A DNA stretch of 64,000 bases from an uncultured bacterium (GCA_905215465.1 CAJMPT010000008.1:6649-70648); one strand, 5' to 3'. Counted from the first letter of the stretch, positions 17,441-26,330 are shown. Numbers and translations are program-made. Notes: generated by a model not told the origin, from the letters alone.

Positions 17441-19228
17441 CTAGTTGGCGGGCGCGATGCCCAGGATGGCCACGGACTGCTGCATGACGTCGTGGAAGAT
17501 GTGAGCAGCGGAGCCCAGGGCCAGGTGAGACGTTCCGTTGAGGCCGGCGTAGACCAGGACCTCGGGGTTGTCGGCGTTGGCAAAGCCGCACAGCGACGCC
17601 ACGTAATAGTAGCCCTCGTAGCCGTCGGAGCCGTCCTTGGCCTGCTCGCCCGTGCCGGTCTTGCCGGCAATGTCATACCCGTCCACGGCGCCGTTCTTGC
17701 CGGTGCCGTCGGTCATGACCGCGCGCATGGCGTCGATTTCCTGCTTGCAGGCGTCGGCCGAGATGGCCTGGCCGCCGCTGGGCCAGTTGACCTTCTCGCC
17801 GGCCTTGGCTATGAGGAAGTGCGGGGTGGTCAGCGTGCCCTGGTTGCCCACGGCGGCAAACGCGCGGACGATCTGGATCATGGGGATGGCCACGGACTGG
17901 CCGAAGGCCATGTAGCCGGCGGTGGTGCCGTCATACTCGTCGTAGGACTTGACGATGCCCGCGGTCTCGCCCGGGAAGTCGATGCCGGTCTTCTGGCCGA
18001 TGCAGAACCTCTCCACGCCCTCGGCAAAGCGCTTGGGCCCGATGACCTCGTTGGCGAGAAGCGCCATGGCGGGGTTGGAGGAGTGCTGCAGCATGTAGCG
18101 AAGGGTCATGTCCTCGGCGTAGTCGCGACCGTCGTCGTCCTGGACGTAGTTGTCGCCGAGCATGTACTGGGCGGGAACGTTGTAGACGGTGTCGGGCGTG
18201 TAGAGGCCGAGGTCGTAGCCGATGGAGGTGGTGATGACCTTGAAGACCGAGCCGGGCTCGTAGGACTGCGAGACCAGCTTGAGGTCGAGCGAGGAGGAGT
18301 CGGTGAGGTTGGAGAAGTCCGGCAGCGGTGTGGAGCAGGCCGCGTAGATCTCTCCGGTCTTGGGGTCGCTCACCATGACCGAGCCGGAATCGGACTGGTA
18401 GGTCTCGACACCCTCCGAGATGATCCTCTCGGCCTCCTCCTGGAGGTCGATGTCTATGGAGAGCATGATGTCGGTGCCGTTCTGGGCCTCGGTGACCTCG
18501 GAGGTGCCACCCGCGATGGGCGTGCCGCCCAGGCCGGTCTCCATGATCATCTGGCCGTCGGTACCGGTGAGGATGTCGTTGTAGTAGTACTCCAGGCCCG
18601 AGAGGCCCTTGCCCTCGCTTCCCACGAAGCCCAGGATCTGGGCGCCGGTGTTGCCATAGGGGTAGACGCGCTTGGAGTCCTTGAGGTAGTAGATGCCCGA
18701 GAGGCCCTGGTCGGAGAGCTCCTGCTTGATCTTGTCGGCCACGTCCTGGTCAACCTGGCGCTTGATGTAGCGGAAGGTGGTGTCCGCCGTGAGGTCGCCC
18801 ACGTAGTCGGAGGCCACACCGCCCAGGTTCTGGGCGAGCACCTGCGCCACGGCGGAGGCGTTCTCTATGGCCTTGGGGTTGGCGTAGATGGTCTGGCACT
18901 CCACGCTCATGGCCAGGACCTTGCCGTTGCGGTCGTAGATGGTGCCGCGACGGGCGGTCAGCGTGACCACGTTGGTGCGGCGGCTCTGCGCCTCGGAGGC
19001 CAGGCGCGGCGCCTCCACCACCTGCAGCCAGACGAGCCTAAGCACCACGCAGCAGGCGACGAGGCCCAGCAGGCCCAGAACCTTCTTGCTGCAGGAGTCA
19101 AAGTCAACAGCAAGCCGCCCGCCGGGGCTGCGACGCCCGGCGCGGTACGTGCGAGGGGCCTCGTCATACGAGGCCCCCGGCATCTGACGCCGCACGCGGC
19201 GGCCCTGTCTGTCTCTGCTTCTTGTCAC
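17441..19228 (-). CDS. ftsI: Class B penicillin-binding protein, septal transpeptidase FtsI/PBP2-like
   Basis: 595 residues. A basic cytoplasmic N-terminus, one membrane anchor (about 49-72), a dimerisation domain beginning at TARRGTIYDRNGKVLA, and the transpeptidase domain with active-site SVFK (in YEPGSVFK), SSN (HSSNPAM) and KTG (AGKTGTG). It cross-links septal peptidoglycan with FtsW. There are no PASTA repeats. It starts 11 nt after the ftsL-like gene. The GGCGAGAAG word at 18053-18061 encodes Leu-Leu-Ala close after the SSN motif. Confidence 0.95.
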   Translation of the reverse strand: MTRSRDRQGRRVRRQMPGASYDEAPRTYRAGRRSPGGRLAVDFDSCSKKVLGLLGLVACCVVLRLVWLQVVEAPRLASEAQSRRTNVVTLTARRGTIYDRNGKVLAMSVECQTIYANPKAIENASAVAQVLAQNLGGVASDYVGDLTADTTFRYIKRQVDQDVADKIKQELSDQGLSGIYYLKDSKRVYPYGNTGAQILGFVGSEGKGLSGLEYYYNDILTGTDGQMIMETGLGGTPIAGGTSEVTEAQNGTDIMLSIDIDLQEEAERIISEGVETYQSDSGSVMVSDPKTGEIYAACSTPLPDFSNLTDSSSLDLKLVSQSYEPGSVFKVITTSIGYDLGLYTPDTVYNVPAQYMLGDNYVQDDDGRDYAEDMTLRYMLQHSSNPAMALLANEVIGPKRFAEGVERFCIGQKTGIDFPGETAGIVKSYDEYDGTTAGYMAFGQSVAIPMIQIVRAFAAVGNQGTLTTPHFLIAKAGEKVNWPSGGQAISADACKQEIDAMRAVMTDGTGKNGAVDGYDIAGKTGTGEQAKDGSDGYEGYYYVASLCGFANADNPEVLVYAGLNGTSHLALGSAAHIFHDVMQQSVAILGIAPAN

Positions 19229-19239
19229 GGGAGAAGAGT

Positions 19240-19782
19240 CTACGCCACGCCCTGGGCGCTGACGTCCTCGGACGCGGACTGCGCAGCATCCCCATCAGCC
19301 TGAGAGGCGGCCTGGCCGGAGGCGTCATCGGTGGCGTCGGCCTGGTCTGCGGCGGAGGTCTTGGCGGCCGCGTCGGCTTCGCCGATGGTCACGGTCTCGG
19401 TGTCGGTGGAGAGCACCATGCCGAGGTTCTGCGTGGCAATGCGGCTGATGCGCGCGTTGGAGGAGAGCGCCGAGCGCTCGACCATGAGGCTGTCGTTGAT
19501 TGTCTTGGCCTCGGTGATCTGGGCCTTGAGGGTGGCGTTGCCCTGCAGGGACGCGACGGCGGCCGAAGTGAGGGCCACGCGACAGGCGCCGAGGGCGAAG
19601 AAGGCCAGCGCGCAGGCGACGACGGTCTTGACGAGGGAGAGGAACTGGGGGCTCACGCCGCGGCGCGCGCGGGCGTCCAGACCGCCGCCCGAGACGACCT
19701 CGAAGGAGGGGCGCTCCTGCTGGAGAGCGTATCCCCTCTCGATGTACTCCTCGTTTGCGACGGCCGAGCCCCGGTACCTCAT
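19240..19782 (-). CDS. ftsL: FtsL-like septum formation protein
   Basis: 180 residues. About 50 cytoplasmic residues, one membrane segment (VVACALAFFALGACRVALTS), a short heptad-like coiled coil (LQGNATLKAQITEAKTINDSL...) and an Ala/Asp-rich acidic tail of about 45 residues. Size, topology and place between rsmH and ftsI identify it as FtsL (or a DivIC-type protein); sequence identity in this family is always low. FtsL joins FtsB and FtsQ to activate FtsWI. Start ATG follows AGCAGGGA. Confidence 0.8.
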   Translation of the reverse strand: MRYRGSAVANEEYIERGYALQQERPSFEVVSGGGLDARARRGVSPQFLSLVKTVVACALAFFALGACRVALTSAAVASLQGNATLKAQITEAKTINDSLMVERSALSSNARISRIATQNLGMVLSTDTETVTIGEADAAAKTSAADQADATDDASGQAASQADGDAAQSASEDVSAQGVA

Positions 19783-20027
19783 TTGATATTCCCTGCTATC
19801 CGACGAGCGTGAGGCTCGTTGTATGTGCGTTCAAAACGGTGTCAGGAAGCTGGGAGCTTGAGGGATGCTTGAGTGTTCCTCAAAGGTTGCTTGAGCGTTC
19901 CTTAAGGGTGCAGATTAACTAGGTTGAATGTTGCGTTTGTGCTGCGTTGTGGTTCGTTTGGAGTGTGTTGGTGGTGCGTTTCTGGTCTGTTTGCCGTGCT
20001 ATGGAAGACGGCCTTTCGACCGGCATC
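19783..20027 (-). promoter_or_regulatory. ftsL upstream region with 22-bp tandem operator-like repeats
   Basis: 245 bp without a gene between rsmH and ftsL. The minus strand carries GAACGCTCAAGCA (19888-19900) and GAACACTCAAGCA (19866-19878), 22 bp apart, each inside an imperfect dyad (CTTAAG...CTCAAG type), plus a partial third copy (CTCAAGCT, about 19855-19862). The same 13-bp core is present once before ftsZ. The left end has a small hairpin GAGCGTGAGGCTC. No convincing -10/-35 pair was found. A binding site of a division regulator is inferred. Confidence 0.5.
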
Positions 20028-21008
20028 CTAGAAATCTGACCCCGAAGGATCGAGCTTTACCGCAACCCTCGTGAGGGCGCTCCTGGACCTTGGGTTGGAA
20101 GCGACCTCCTCTGGGGTGGCGACAAGGGCCTTGCGGGTCTTGACTTTGACGATCGGCACGTTGCCGCAGACGCACACCGGAAGGTCCGGCGGGCAGGTGC
20201 AGCCCTGGGACAGCTCCGCGAAGACGTGCTTGACGATACGGTCCTCGAGGGAGTGGTAGGCAATGACGCAGATCCTGCCACCTGGGTTGGCCCACCTGAC
20301 GGCAGCCCTGAGGCCCCGGTCCAGCACCTCGAGCTCGTGGTTGACCTCGATGCGCAGGGCCTGGAACGTCTTTCTCGCCGGGTGCCCGCCGCTTCTTCTC
20401 TTGGCTGCCGGGATGGCCGCCTTGATGACGTCGACGAGCTGGAGGGTCGTCTCGATGGGAGCCTTGGCCCTGGTCTCGCAAATCCTCCTGGCGATCTTGC
20501 TCGCAAAGCGCTCGTCGCCGTATACGCGGAGGATTCGGGTGAGGTCAGCTTCGTTGTAGGTGTTTACGACCTCTTGTGCGGTTAGGGTGTTGTTCCCCGA
20601 ATCCATGCGCATGTCCAATGGGGCATCCTCGTGGTACGAGAAGCCCCTCTCTGGGATGTCAAGCTGAGGCGACGAGACGCCCAGATCGAAGAGGAGGCAG
20701 TCTACGCCGGGGACCTCCGCCTCAACGAGCAGGCGGTCAAGGTCTCCGAAGTTGCCCTTGAGCGGAAGGAAGTCCGCCTCCGGCACCTCGCGCGAGAAGC
20801 GCTCGGTGGCCGCCGCAAGGGCCATGTCGTCCTGATCGATGCCAATGGAGAGGCCGTCTGGGGCCACCCTCCTGGCGAGTTCCACCGAGTGTCCGGCCCC
20901 ACCGAGGGTGCAGTCGCAGACCACCTCTCCCGGCTTGGGGTCGAGCTCCCGAAGGACCTCCTCGAGCATCACGGGTACGTGCCGATATTCGCCTGTCAAG
21001 GTGCTCAC
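20028..21008 (-). CDS. rsmH: 16S rRNA (cytosine(1402)-N4)-methyltransferase
   Basis: About 326 residues from GTG 21008, eight bases after the mraZ stop; the open frame continues upstream into mraZ. RsmH (MraW) methylates N4 of C1402 in 16S rRNA with SAM. Marks: EYRHVPVMLEEVL, the SAM loop CDCTLGGAGHS, LLFDLGVSSPQLD, RGFSYHEDAPLDMRMD, and the C-terminal YHSLEDRIVKHVF. Normal length and place, directly after mraZ. Confidence 0.97.
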   Translation of the reverse strand: MSTLTGEYRHVPVMLEEVLRELDPKPGEVVCDCTLGGAGHSVELARRVAPDGLSIGIDQDDMALAAATERFSREVPEADFLPLKGNFGDLDRLLVEAEVPGVDCLLFDLGVSSPQLDIPERGFSYHEDAPLDMRMDSGNNTLTAQEVVNTYNEADLTRILRVYGDERFASKIARRICETRAKAPIETTLQLVDVIKAAIPAAKRRSGGHPARKTFQALRIEVNHELEVLDRGLRAAVRWANPGGRICVIAYHSLEDRIVKHVFAELSQGCTCPPDLPVCVCGNVPIVKVKTRKALVATPEEVASNPRSRSALTRVAVKLDPSGSDF

Positions 21009-21016
21009 CCGCCCTT

Positions 21017-21472
21017 CTAGTCGTGGTACAGGAGCGACTCGAGGTCCATCTCGAAGTCGGCCTGCTGCTTGTTCCACTCCTCGGTGTTCCAGACCTCGAA
21101 GTGGTCGTCAGCACCCACGACCGTGACGTCAGCCACAAGGCCGAGCTTTTCGCGCGTGCCGGGCTTGACGTCGAGCTTGCCGAGCGCGACGCGTCCGGCG
21201 GAGTCGACGTCGATCTCCACGGCGCTGCCCATGAGGCCGCGCTTGAGCATGACGTCCTTGCGGTTGCGGGGGTCAAAGTGGTGGTCTCCGTACTCAAAGA
21301 GCCCGTCGACCCACGCCTTGAAGCCCTCGCGGGTGAAGCCGTTCACGCAGCCGTCGAAGGGAACGAGCAGGATCGTCTTGTTGGTCTCGTCGACCAGCTG
21401 CTTGCGAAAGACAGCGGGAAGCGTGACGCGGCCCTTGGCATCCACGGACATCGGATAAGCGCCAGTGAGCAT
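21017..21472 (-). CDS. mraZ: Transcriptional regulator MraZ
   Basis: 151 residues with two AbrB-like swapped-hairpin repeats (SVDAKGRVTLPAVFR at about 9-23, and IDVDSAGRVALGKLD at about 87-101). MraZ binds repeated TGGG-type boxes upstream of its own gene and controls the dcw operon. ATG start with GAGGGGAGG upstream. It is the first gene of the cluster; a regular TGGGA array lies 330-420 bp upstream and a TGGGG box lies near the presumed promoter. Confidence 0.96.
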   Translation of the reverse strand: MLTGAYPMSVDAKGRVTLPAVFRKQLVDETNKTILLVPFDGCVNGFTREGFKAWVDGLFEYGDHHFDPRNRKDVMLKRGLMGSAVEIDVDSAGRVALGKLDVKPGTREKLGLVADVTVVGADDHFEVWNTEEWNKQQADFEMDLESLLYHD

Positions 21473-21940
21473 GTCACCCTCCCCTCAGGACGTATCTGGA
21501 CGAGCCCCCGATTGGAGCGTGCAATCACTATACGTCATTTGCCCCACTTCTCCACACCAAAAAACACTTTGCAACACGTTAGGCGTCTTTTGGGGTGTCA
21601 GAGGAGGTTTCTTGGGGTGAGTCAGCCCAACATCTTGGGGAGCGAACGCCCGTTTGCACCAAAGCCGCGCACAAGGCGTCCACAAGCGCTGACCATTTGT
21701 GGTGGCGTTATGAATCCGCAGGTAGATACATGTGTTTCTCGCCCATTTGCCGAGAAACGCCTGCTTGCGCGAGCGTTCCCGCCGCCCGGCGGGACGCTGT
21801 CCCACCCCCGGTGTGGCGCTGTCCCACCCCCCGGTGGGGAACCGTCCCAGCCCCAGTGAGGCTCCATCCCAGCGGTGGTGGGACGCCATCCCATGCGCTT
21901 CTCGCCGTTTTCCGGTATTCGTTGACGGTGAGGAGCGCGG
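21473..21940. promoter_or_regulatory. 468-bp gap between mraZ and xerD: presumed mraZ promoter region
   Basis: No gene is supported here; the open frames are short and have no ribosome sites. On the minus strand TATAGT (21527-21532) could be a -10 box, with a poor -35 (GTGGAG, 21550-21555), and GTGGGG (21542-21547) lies between them. The middle is AT-richer. The right half contains the 22-bp tandem array described separately. Two copies of TTCTCGCC lie at 21736 and 21898. Confidence 0.45.
21788..21897 (-). repeat. Five-unit degenerate tandem repeat, 22-23 bp, each with TGGGA on the minus strand
   Basis: TCCCA on the plus strand begins at 21800, 21822, 21845, 21867 and 21889, spacings 22, 23, 22 and 22 bp, about two helical turns. 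Units look like GGTGTGGCGCTGTCCCACCC and diverge towards the right. Read in the mraZ direction the conserved core is TGGGAC/T, which agrees with the TGGG boxes bound by MraZ in other bacteria, although the known spacing there is about 10 bp. Function is inferred. Confidence 0.75.
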
Positions 21941-22843
21941 CTACTCGCCGAGGTGGGCGCGGGGGTGGGCGGCCAGGTAGACGCGGCGGATGTGGGAGCG
22001 GTCCAGGTGGGTGTAGAGCTGCGTGGTGGAGATGTCGGCGTGGCCCAGCAGCTCCTGGACGGCCCTGAGGTCGGCTCCGCCCTCAAGCAGGTGCGTGGCA
22101 AAGCTGTGGCGCAGCGTGTGGGGGTGCAGTCCCTTGATGCCCGCCACGCGACCGTATCTCTCGCAGATAGCATGCACGGACTGGCGAGAAAGGCGTCCGC
22201 CGTGGACGTTCAGGAAGACCGCCGGCGTGGGCATGCGCCCCACCAGGGCGCCCCTGCCCTCCTCCAGGTAGGCCCCAAGGGCCGCGGCGGCCGTTCCCAG
22301 GATGGGCACGAGCCGCTCCTTGCTCCCCTTGCCAAAGACGCGCAGCAGCTCCTCGTCAAGCAGGACGGCGCGCCTGTCGAGGCCGCAGAGCTCGCTCGCG
22401 CGCAGGCCGCAGCCGTAGAGGACCTCCAGAATCGCACGGTCGCGCAGGCCGGCGGGCGTCTTTGGGAAGGGCTGGTCGAGAAGAGCCGAGACCTGCCCCT
22501 GGGAGAGCACGTCCGGCAGCCGCGATGGCTTTGCCGGCAGCGGCATGTCGGCCGTGGGCAGCTCGTCGCAGGCGCCCTCCAGCACCATGAAGCGGTGGAA
22601 GCCCTTGATGGCCGAGGCGGCGCGCTCCATCGAGGCGCAAGACAGCCCCACCTCGGCAAGGGCCTCCAGGTGGCGCTCCACGTCCGCGCGGGTCACGTCT
22701 GCCGGCTCCACGATCTTCTCGCCAGCAAGCCAGTCCAGGTAGCGCGTGAGATCTCGCCGATAGGCGGCCACGGTGTTGGGCGAGCTGCCCCGCTCCACGG
22801 CAAGGTAGTCCAGGTACTCCCCGAGCGCGTGCTCCAGGTTCAC
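21941..22843 (-). CDS. xerD: Tyrosine recombinase XerC/XerD
   Basis: 300 residues from GTG 22843, which has GGGAGG five bases upstream; the open frame continues upstream without a ribosome site. N-terminal SAM-like core-binding domain (about 1-90) and catalytic domain with the full set R148 (GLRASEL), K175 (GKGSKER), H242 and R245 (HTLRHS), H268 (LGHAD) and Y277 (QLYTH). Such proteins resolve chromosome dimers at dif with FtsK. No phage or integron genes surround it, so a housekeeping Xer role is most likely; XerC versus XerD cannot be settled from sequence alone. Confidence 0.92.
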   Translation of the reverse strand: MNLEHALGEYLDYLAVERGSSPNTVAAYRRDLTRYLDWLAGEKIVEPADVTRADVERHLEALAEVGLSCASMERAASAIKGFHRFMVLEGACDELPTADMPLPAKPSRLPDVLSQGQVSALLDQPFPKTPAGLRDRAILEVLYGCGLRASELCGLDRRAVLLDEELLRVFGKGSKERLVPILGTAAAALGAYLEEGRGALVGRMPTPAVFLNVHGGRLSRQSVHAICERYGRVAGIKGLHPHTLRHSFATHLLEGGADLRAVQELLGHADISTTQLYTHLDRSHIRRVYLAAHPRAHLGE

Positions 22844-22896
22844 GTGCGCCTCCCAGGCTCTGCTTTGGCTCTTCTCGCGTAAAGGCGGCCGGACAC

Positions 22897-22935
22897 AAGA
22901 CGGCCGGGCCCCGGCACAGCCAGGACCCGGCCCAA
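22897..22935 (-). terminator. Imperfect GC-rich hairpin after pyrG
   Basis: A GGCCGGG-CC-GG type stem pairs with CC-GG-CCCGGCC with two mismatches across a short loop. It lies just past the pyrG stop on the minus strand and before xerD. The T-tract is poor (CGTCTTGTG), so it may act only weakly or with Rho. Confidence 0.45.
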
Positions 22936-22975
22936 CGTTACAGCATGCTGCCAAAGGGTGCGGCGAGAAGCCCTT

Positions 22976-24625
22976 TTAGGCCTCGGGCTCCACCTCGTGG
23001 CGGTCGCAGCCCTCGTGACGGGCGATGGACGCGCGCACGAACTCGCGGAAGAGCGGCGCGGGCTTGGTCGGGCGGCTCTTGAACTCGGGGTGGGCCTGGG
23101 ACGCCACGAACCACGGGTGGACGTCCTCGGGAAGCTCGACCATCTCGACCAGGCGCTCGTCCGGGGAGAGGCCGGAGATGACCAGGCCGGCGCGGGTCAG
23201 CTGGTCGCGGAAGGCGTTGTTGACCTCAAAGCGGTGACGGTGACGCTCGTAGACCAGGGACTCGCCGTAGGCCTCCTCGGCCAGCGTGCCGGCCTTGACC
23301 TTGCAGGGGTAGGCGCCCAGGCGCATGGTGCCGCCCTTGTCGGTGACGTCCTCCTGATCGGGCATGAGGTCGATGACCGGGTAGGCGCAGTCGGGCACGA
23401 ACTCGGTGGAGCTGGCGCCGGGCATGTCGGCCACGTTGCGGGCGAACTCGCAGACGGCCACCTGCAGGCCCAGGCAGACGCCCAGGTACGGGATCTTGAG
23501 CGTGCGGGCGCGGTGGGCGGCAGCGATCTTGCCCTCGATGCCGCGCAGGCCAAAGCCGCCGGGGACCAAGATGCCGTCGGCGCCGCCGAGGACCTCCTCG
23601 ATGTTGTCCTCGGTGAGCTCCTCGCCGTCGATGAGCTCGATGTCCATGTGGCGGCCGTAGTAGACGCCGGAGTGGTGCAGGGCCTCGATGATGGAGAGGT
23701 AGGCGTCGGGCAGCTGCGTGTACTTGCCGACGACGCAGATCTTGGTGACGTCCTCCTTCTTGTTGGCCGCGTGCATGGCGTTGGTGAACTTGTACCAGCC
23801 GCTCATGTCGCTCTCACGCGGGTCGAGACCCAGGCGCTCGCAGACCTTGGTGTCAAAGCCCTGCTCGGCAAGGTGAGCCGGGACGTCGTAGATGGACGGG
23901 CAGTCGGAGTTCTCAAAGACGCAGCTCGGCTCGACGTCGCAGAAGCTGGCGATCTTGGCGCGGATGTCGGCGTCGACCTCGTGGTCGGAGCGGCAGACGA
24001 TGAAGTCCGGCTGCAGGCCCATGGAGCGCAGCTCGCGGACGGAGTGCTGGGTGGGCTTGGTCTTGACCTCGTGGGCGGCGGAGATGTAGGGCACCAGGCT
24101 CACGTGGATCAGGCAGCAGTCGGCCATGCCCTTCTCCTTGCGGAACTGGCGGATGGCCTCGACGAAGGCCTGGCCCTCGATGTCGCCGATGGTGCCGCCC
24201 AGCTCGGTGATGACCACATCGGCGCCAGTCTGCTCCTCGATGCGGAAGAAGCGCTCCTTGATGGCGTTGGTGACGTGCGGGACCACCTGGACGGTGCCGC
24301 CGAGGAAGTCTCCCTGGCGCTCGCGGGCGATGAGGCTCTGGTAGATGGCGCCGGTGGTGAAGTTGGAGTTGCGCGTAAGGTTCTCGTCAATGAAGCGCTC
24401 GTAGTGACCCAGGTCCAGGTCGGTCTCCTTGCCGTCCTCGGTGACGAAGACCTCGCCGTGCTGGAACGGGCTCATGGTGCCCGGGTCGACGTTGAGGTAG
24501 GGATCCGCCTTCTGCATCATGACCTTGTAGCCACGAGCCTTGAGCAGACGGCCGAGGGAGGCCGCCGTGATGCCCTTGCCAAGGGACGAGACGACGCCGC
24601 CGGTCACAAAAATGTGCTTTGTCAT
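22976..24625 (-). CDS. pyrG: CTP synthase (glutamine hydrolysing)
   Basis: 549 residues. The N-terminal synthetase domain begins TKHIFVTGGVVSSLGKGIT with the P-loop and LKVQKADPYLN-like MQKADPYLNVDPG. The C-terminal class I glutamine amidotransferase domain has the nucleophile in YLGVCLGLQ and His-Glu in the final AHPEFKSRP. It makes CTP from UTP, ATP and glutamine. ATG start with GGGAAGG upstream. It is preceded by a recognisable promoter and appears monocistronic or cotranscribed with xerD. Confidence 0.98.
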   Translation of the reverse strand: MTKHIFVTGGVVSSLGKGITAASLGRLLKARGYKVMMQKADPYLNVDPGTMSPFQHGEVFVTEDGKETDLDLGHYERFIDENLTRNSNFTTGAIYQSLIARERQGDFLGGTVQVVPHVTNAIKERFFRIEEQTGADVVITELGGTIGDIEGQAFVEAIRQFRKEKGMADCCLIHVSLVPYISAAHEVKTKPTQHSVRELRSMGLQPDFIVCRSDHEVDADIRAKIASFCDVEPSCVFENSDCPSIYDVPAHLAEQGFDTKVCERLGLDPRESDMSGWYKFTNAMHAANKKEDVTKICVVGKYTQLPDAYLSIIEALHHSGVYYGRHMDIELIDGEELTEDNIEEVLGGADGILVPGGFGLRGIEGKIAAAHRARTLKIPYLGVCLGLQVAVCEFARNVADMPGASSTEFVPDCAYPVIDLMPDQEDVTDKGGTMRLGAYPCKVKAGTLAEEAYGESLVYERHRHRFEVNNAFRDQLTRAGLVISGLSPDERLVEMVELPEDVHPWFVASQAHPEFKSRPTKPAPLFREFVRASIARHEGCDRHEVEPEA

Positions 24626-24714
24626 GTGGGACCTTCCCGTAGTGAGCCCTTGCGCACCACCGTGCGCATCTTCTACGGGTCTTCATCCTAGCACCGCGGC
24701 AGGCGGTCGGGCGG

Positions 24715-24743
24715 CGTATAATTTGCCGCTCATAAAGACGTAA
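24715..24743 (-). promoter_or_regulatory. Candidate pyrG promoter
   Basis: On the minus strand TTACGT (24738-24743) and TATACG (24715-24720) are separated by exactly 17 bp, followed by a leader of about 80 nt to the pyrG ATG. The region is the AT-richest in the gap. Both hexamers are 4/6 matches to the consensus. Confidence 0.55.
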
Positions 24744-24830
24744 CGAAATGCCGAGAAGGGCAGCGCGCGGACGCGGTGCTTGGGCGAAGGGTGCCATTGG
24801 GGACGGGGGTAAACGGCATGCCCGGGCGGC

Positions 24831-26165
24831 CTACGCCGGCAGGGCCATGATCTGGTCGAGCTCGGCGTCCAGCTCCGGCATGCGCTTGACGCGCGACTTG
24901 CGCACCAGGTGGCCGCGGGCGAGCACGTGGAGCGGCTCGCGCAGCGCCGAGAGGTCATCCAGGGGGTTGCCGCGCGTGAGCAGCAGGTCCGCGTCCATGC
25001 CGGCCGCGACGGTGCCGCAGACGTTGCCCAGGCCCAGCAGGCCGGCGTTGACCTGCGTGGCCGTGTGGAGCGCGAAGGCGGGCGTCACGCCCACGTACTT
25101 GGAGAAGTACGCGAGCTCGCGCCACATGTCGTACTGCGTGACGTAGGGGCAGGAGGAGTCGGTGCCCAGGCCCACGGGGATGCCCTCGTCCAGGGCCTGG
25201 CGGGCGCTCTCGATGATGCCCTCGCAGACGATGTCCCCGTTGAGCTTCTGCACGTCGGTGGAGTGGGTCTTCTCGGGCGGAAGCTTGACGAAGGGCAGCG
25301 CCGGGGAGATCGTGCAGGTCACCGATGCCGGCCTGCCGGCAAGCTGGGTCCCGGCCGAGGCGTGGTAGAGCCCCACGATCTCGGGCGTCATCTTGGCGCC
25401 GTGCTCGATGGTGTCCACGCCGGCGAGAAGCGCCTGGCGCACGCCCTCGGTGGACTCCACGTGCGCCATGACGGGGAGCCCCAGCCCGTGGGCCTGGGCA
25501 CAGGCCGCGCGGGCGACCTCGAGCGGCATGCGCACCACGCCGGGCTCCCCGGGCTCGGTGGCGTCAAAGACGCCTCCGGTGATGAAGAGCTTGATGACGT
25601 CGGCCTTGCGGGCAAAGAGGTCGCGCACCATGGCCGCGGCCTCCTCGGGCGCGTTTGCCACCTGGGCAAAGAGCCCCGCACCGTGCCCGCCCGGGACGGT
25701 TATGCCCGTGCCAGGGGCAACCAGGCGCGGGCCCTCGATGCGCCCCACCTCGATGGCGTCGCGCACGGCGAGGTCGCCGAAGAGCGGGTCTCCCGCGCCG
25801 CGGACGGTGGTGACGCCGCTCGCAAGCTGCTGGCGGGCGCTTCCCGCGAGCACGCGCCGCACGATGGCGCGGCCGGGGGCGTTGTCCAGGCGGCGCATGA
25901 GGTCGCCGGCGTTGCCCGCCGAGACGGGCTTTCCGGACCCGCAGAGGTGGACGTGCATGTTGACCAGGCCCGGCATGAGGTAGGCGCCCGCAAGGTCCAT
26001 CTCGCGGGCGCCCGAGGGAACCTGCGCGCAGGCGGCGGGCCCCACCCACGAGATCTTGCCTCTCTCGGTGATGACGGCCATGCCGCGCTGCGGCTCCATG
26101 TGCTCGCTGCCGTCCAGCAGCGTGACGTTCAGAAGTGCGTAGGACTCGTTGGCTCCCTTGGGCAT
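24831..26165 (-). CDS. Metal-dependent amidohydrolase family protein
   Basis: About 444 residues from ATG 26165 with AGGGGAG six bases upstream. TIM-barrel amidohydrolase: metal-binding HVH in MPGLVNMHVHL, KADVIKLFITGG (possible bridging Lys), His in VMAHVES, His in TIEHGAKM, and Asp in GLGTDSSCPY. It is close to the imidazolonepropionase/prolidase-like branch (cyclic amides or dipeptides). No transporter or pathway gene adjoins it, so the substrate is unknown. It lies 205 bp from pyrG. Confidence 0.85.
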   Translation of the reverse strand: MPKGANESYALLNVTLLDGSEHMEPQRGMAVITERGKISWVGPAACAQVPSGAREMDLAGAYLMPGLVNMHVHLCGSGKPVSAGNAGDLMRRLDNAPGRAIVRRVLAGSARQQLASGVTTVRGAGDPLFGDLAVRDAIEVGRIEGPRLVAPGTGITVPGGHGAGLFAQVANAPEEAAAMVRDLFARKADVIKLFITGGVFDATEPGEPGVVRMPLEVARAACAQAHGLGLPVMAHVESTEGVRQALLAGVDTIEHGAKMTPEIVGLYHASAGTQLAGRPASVTCTISPALPFVKLPPEKTHSTDVQKLNGDIVCEGIIESARQALDEGIPVGLGTDSSCPYVTQYDMWRELAYFSKYVGVTPAFALHTATQVNAGLLGLGNVCGTVAAGMDADLLLTRGNPLDDLSALREPLHVLARGHLVRKSRVKRMPELDAELDQIMALPA

Positions 26166-26330
26166 GCTCTTCTCCCCTGCCTCGTGGCCTGCGGCGGCCC
26201 TTGCGTTGGGGAAAGACCATACCACGGGGGCACGGCCGGCCCCGCGAATCGCTCCGCGGGCGGCCGCGCCCTTCTCGCCTGCGGACGGCGGGCTGGAGCT
26301 AGCAGCGGGACCGGGGGCGGCCCCGGGGCG

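Noticed and set aside
16235..19303. Open frame of 1022 codons on the plus strand
   Set aside because: It lies antisense to murF, ftsI and ftsL, has the Val/Gly/His-rich composition typical of the antisense frame of GC-rich genes and no ribosome site.
21473..21940. Genes in the mraZ-xerD gap
   Set aside because: The short open frames across it have low-complexity products shaped by the tandem repeat and no ribosome sites.
21941..22843. XerD as a mobile-element integrase
   Set aside because: It has housekeeping Xer length, composition like its neighbours, and no phage, att repeat or tRNA nearby.
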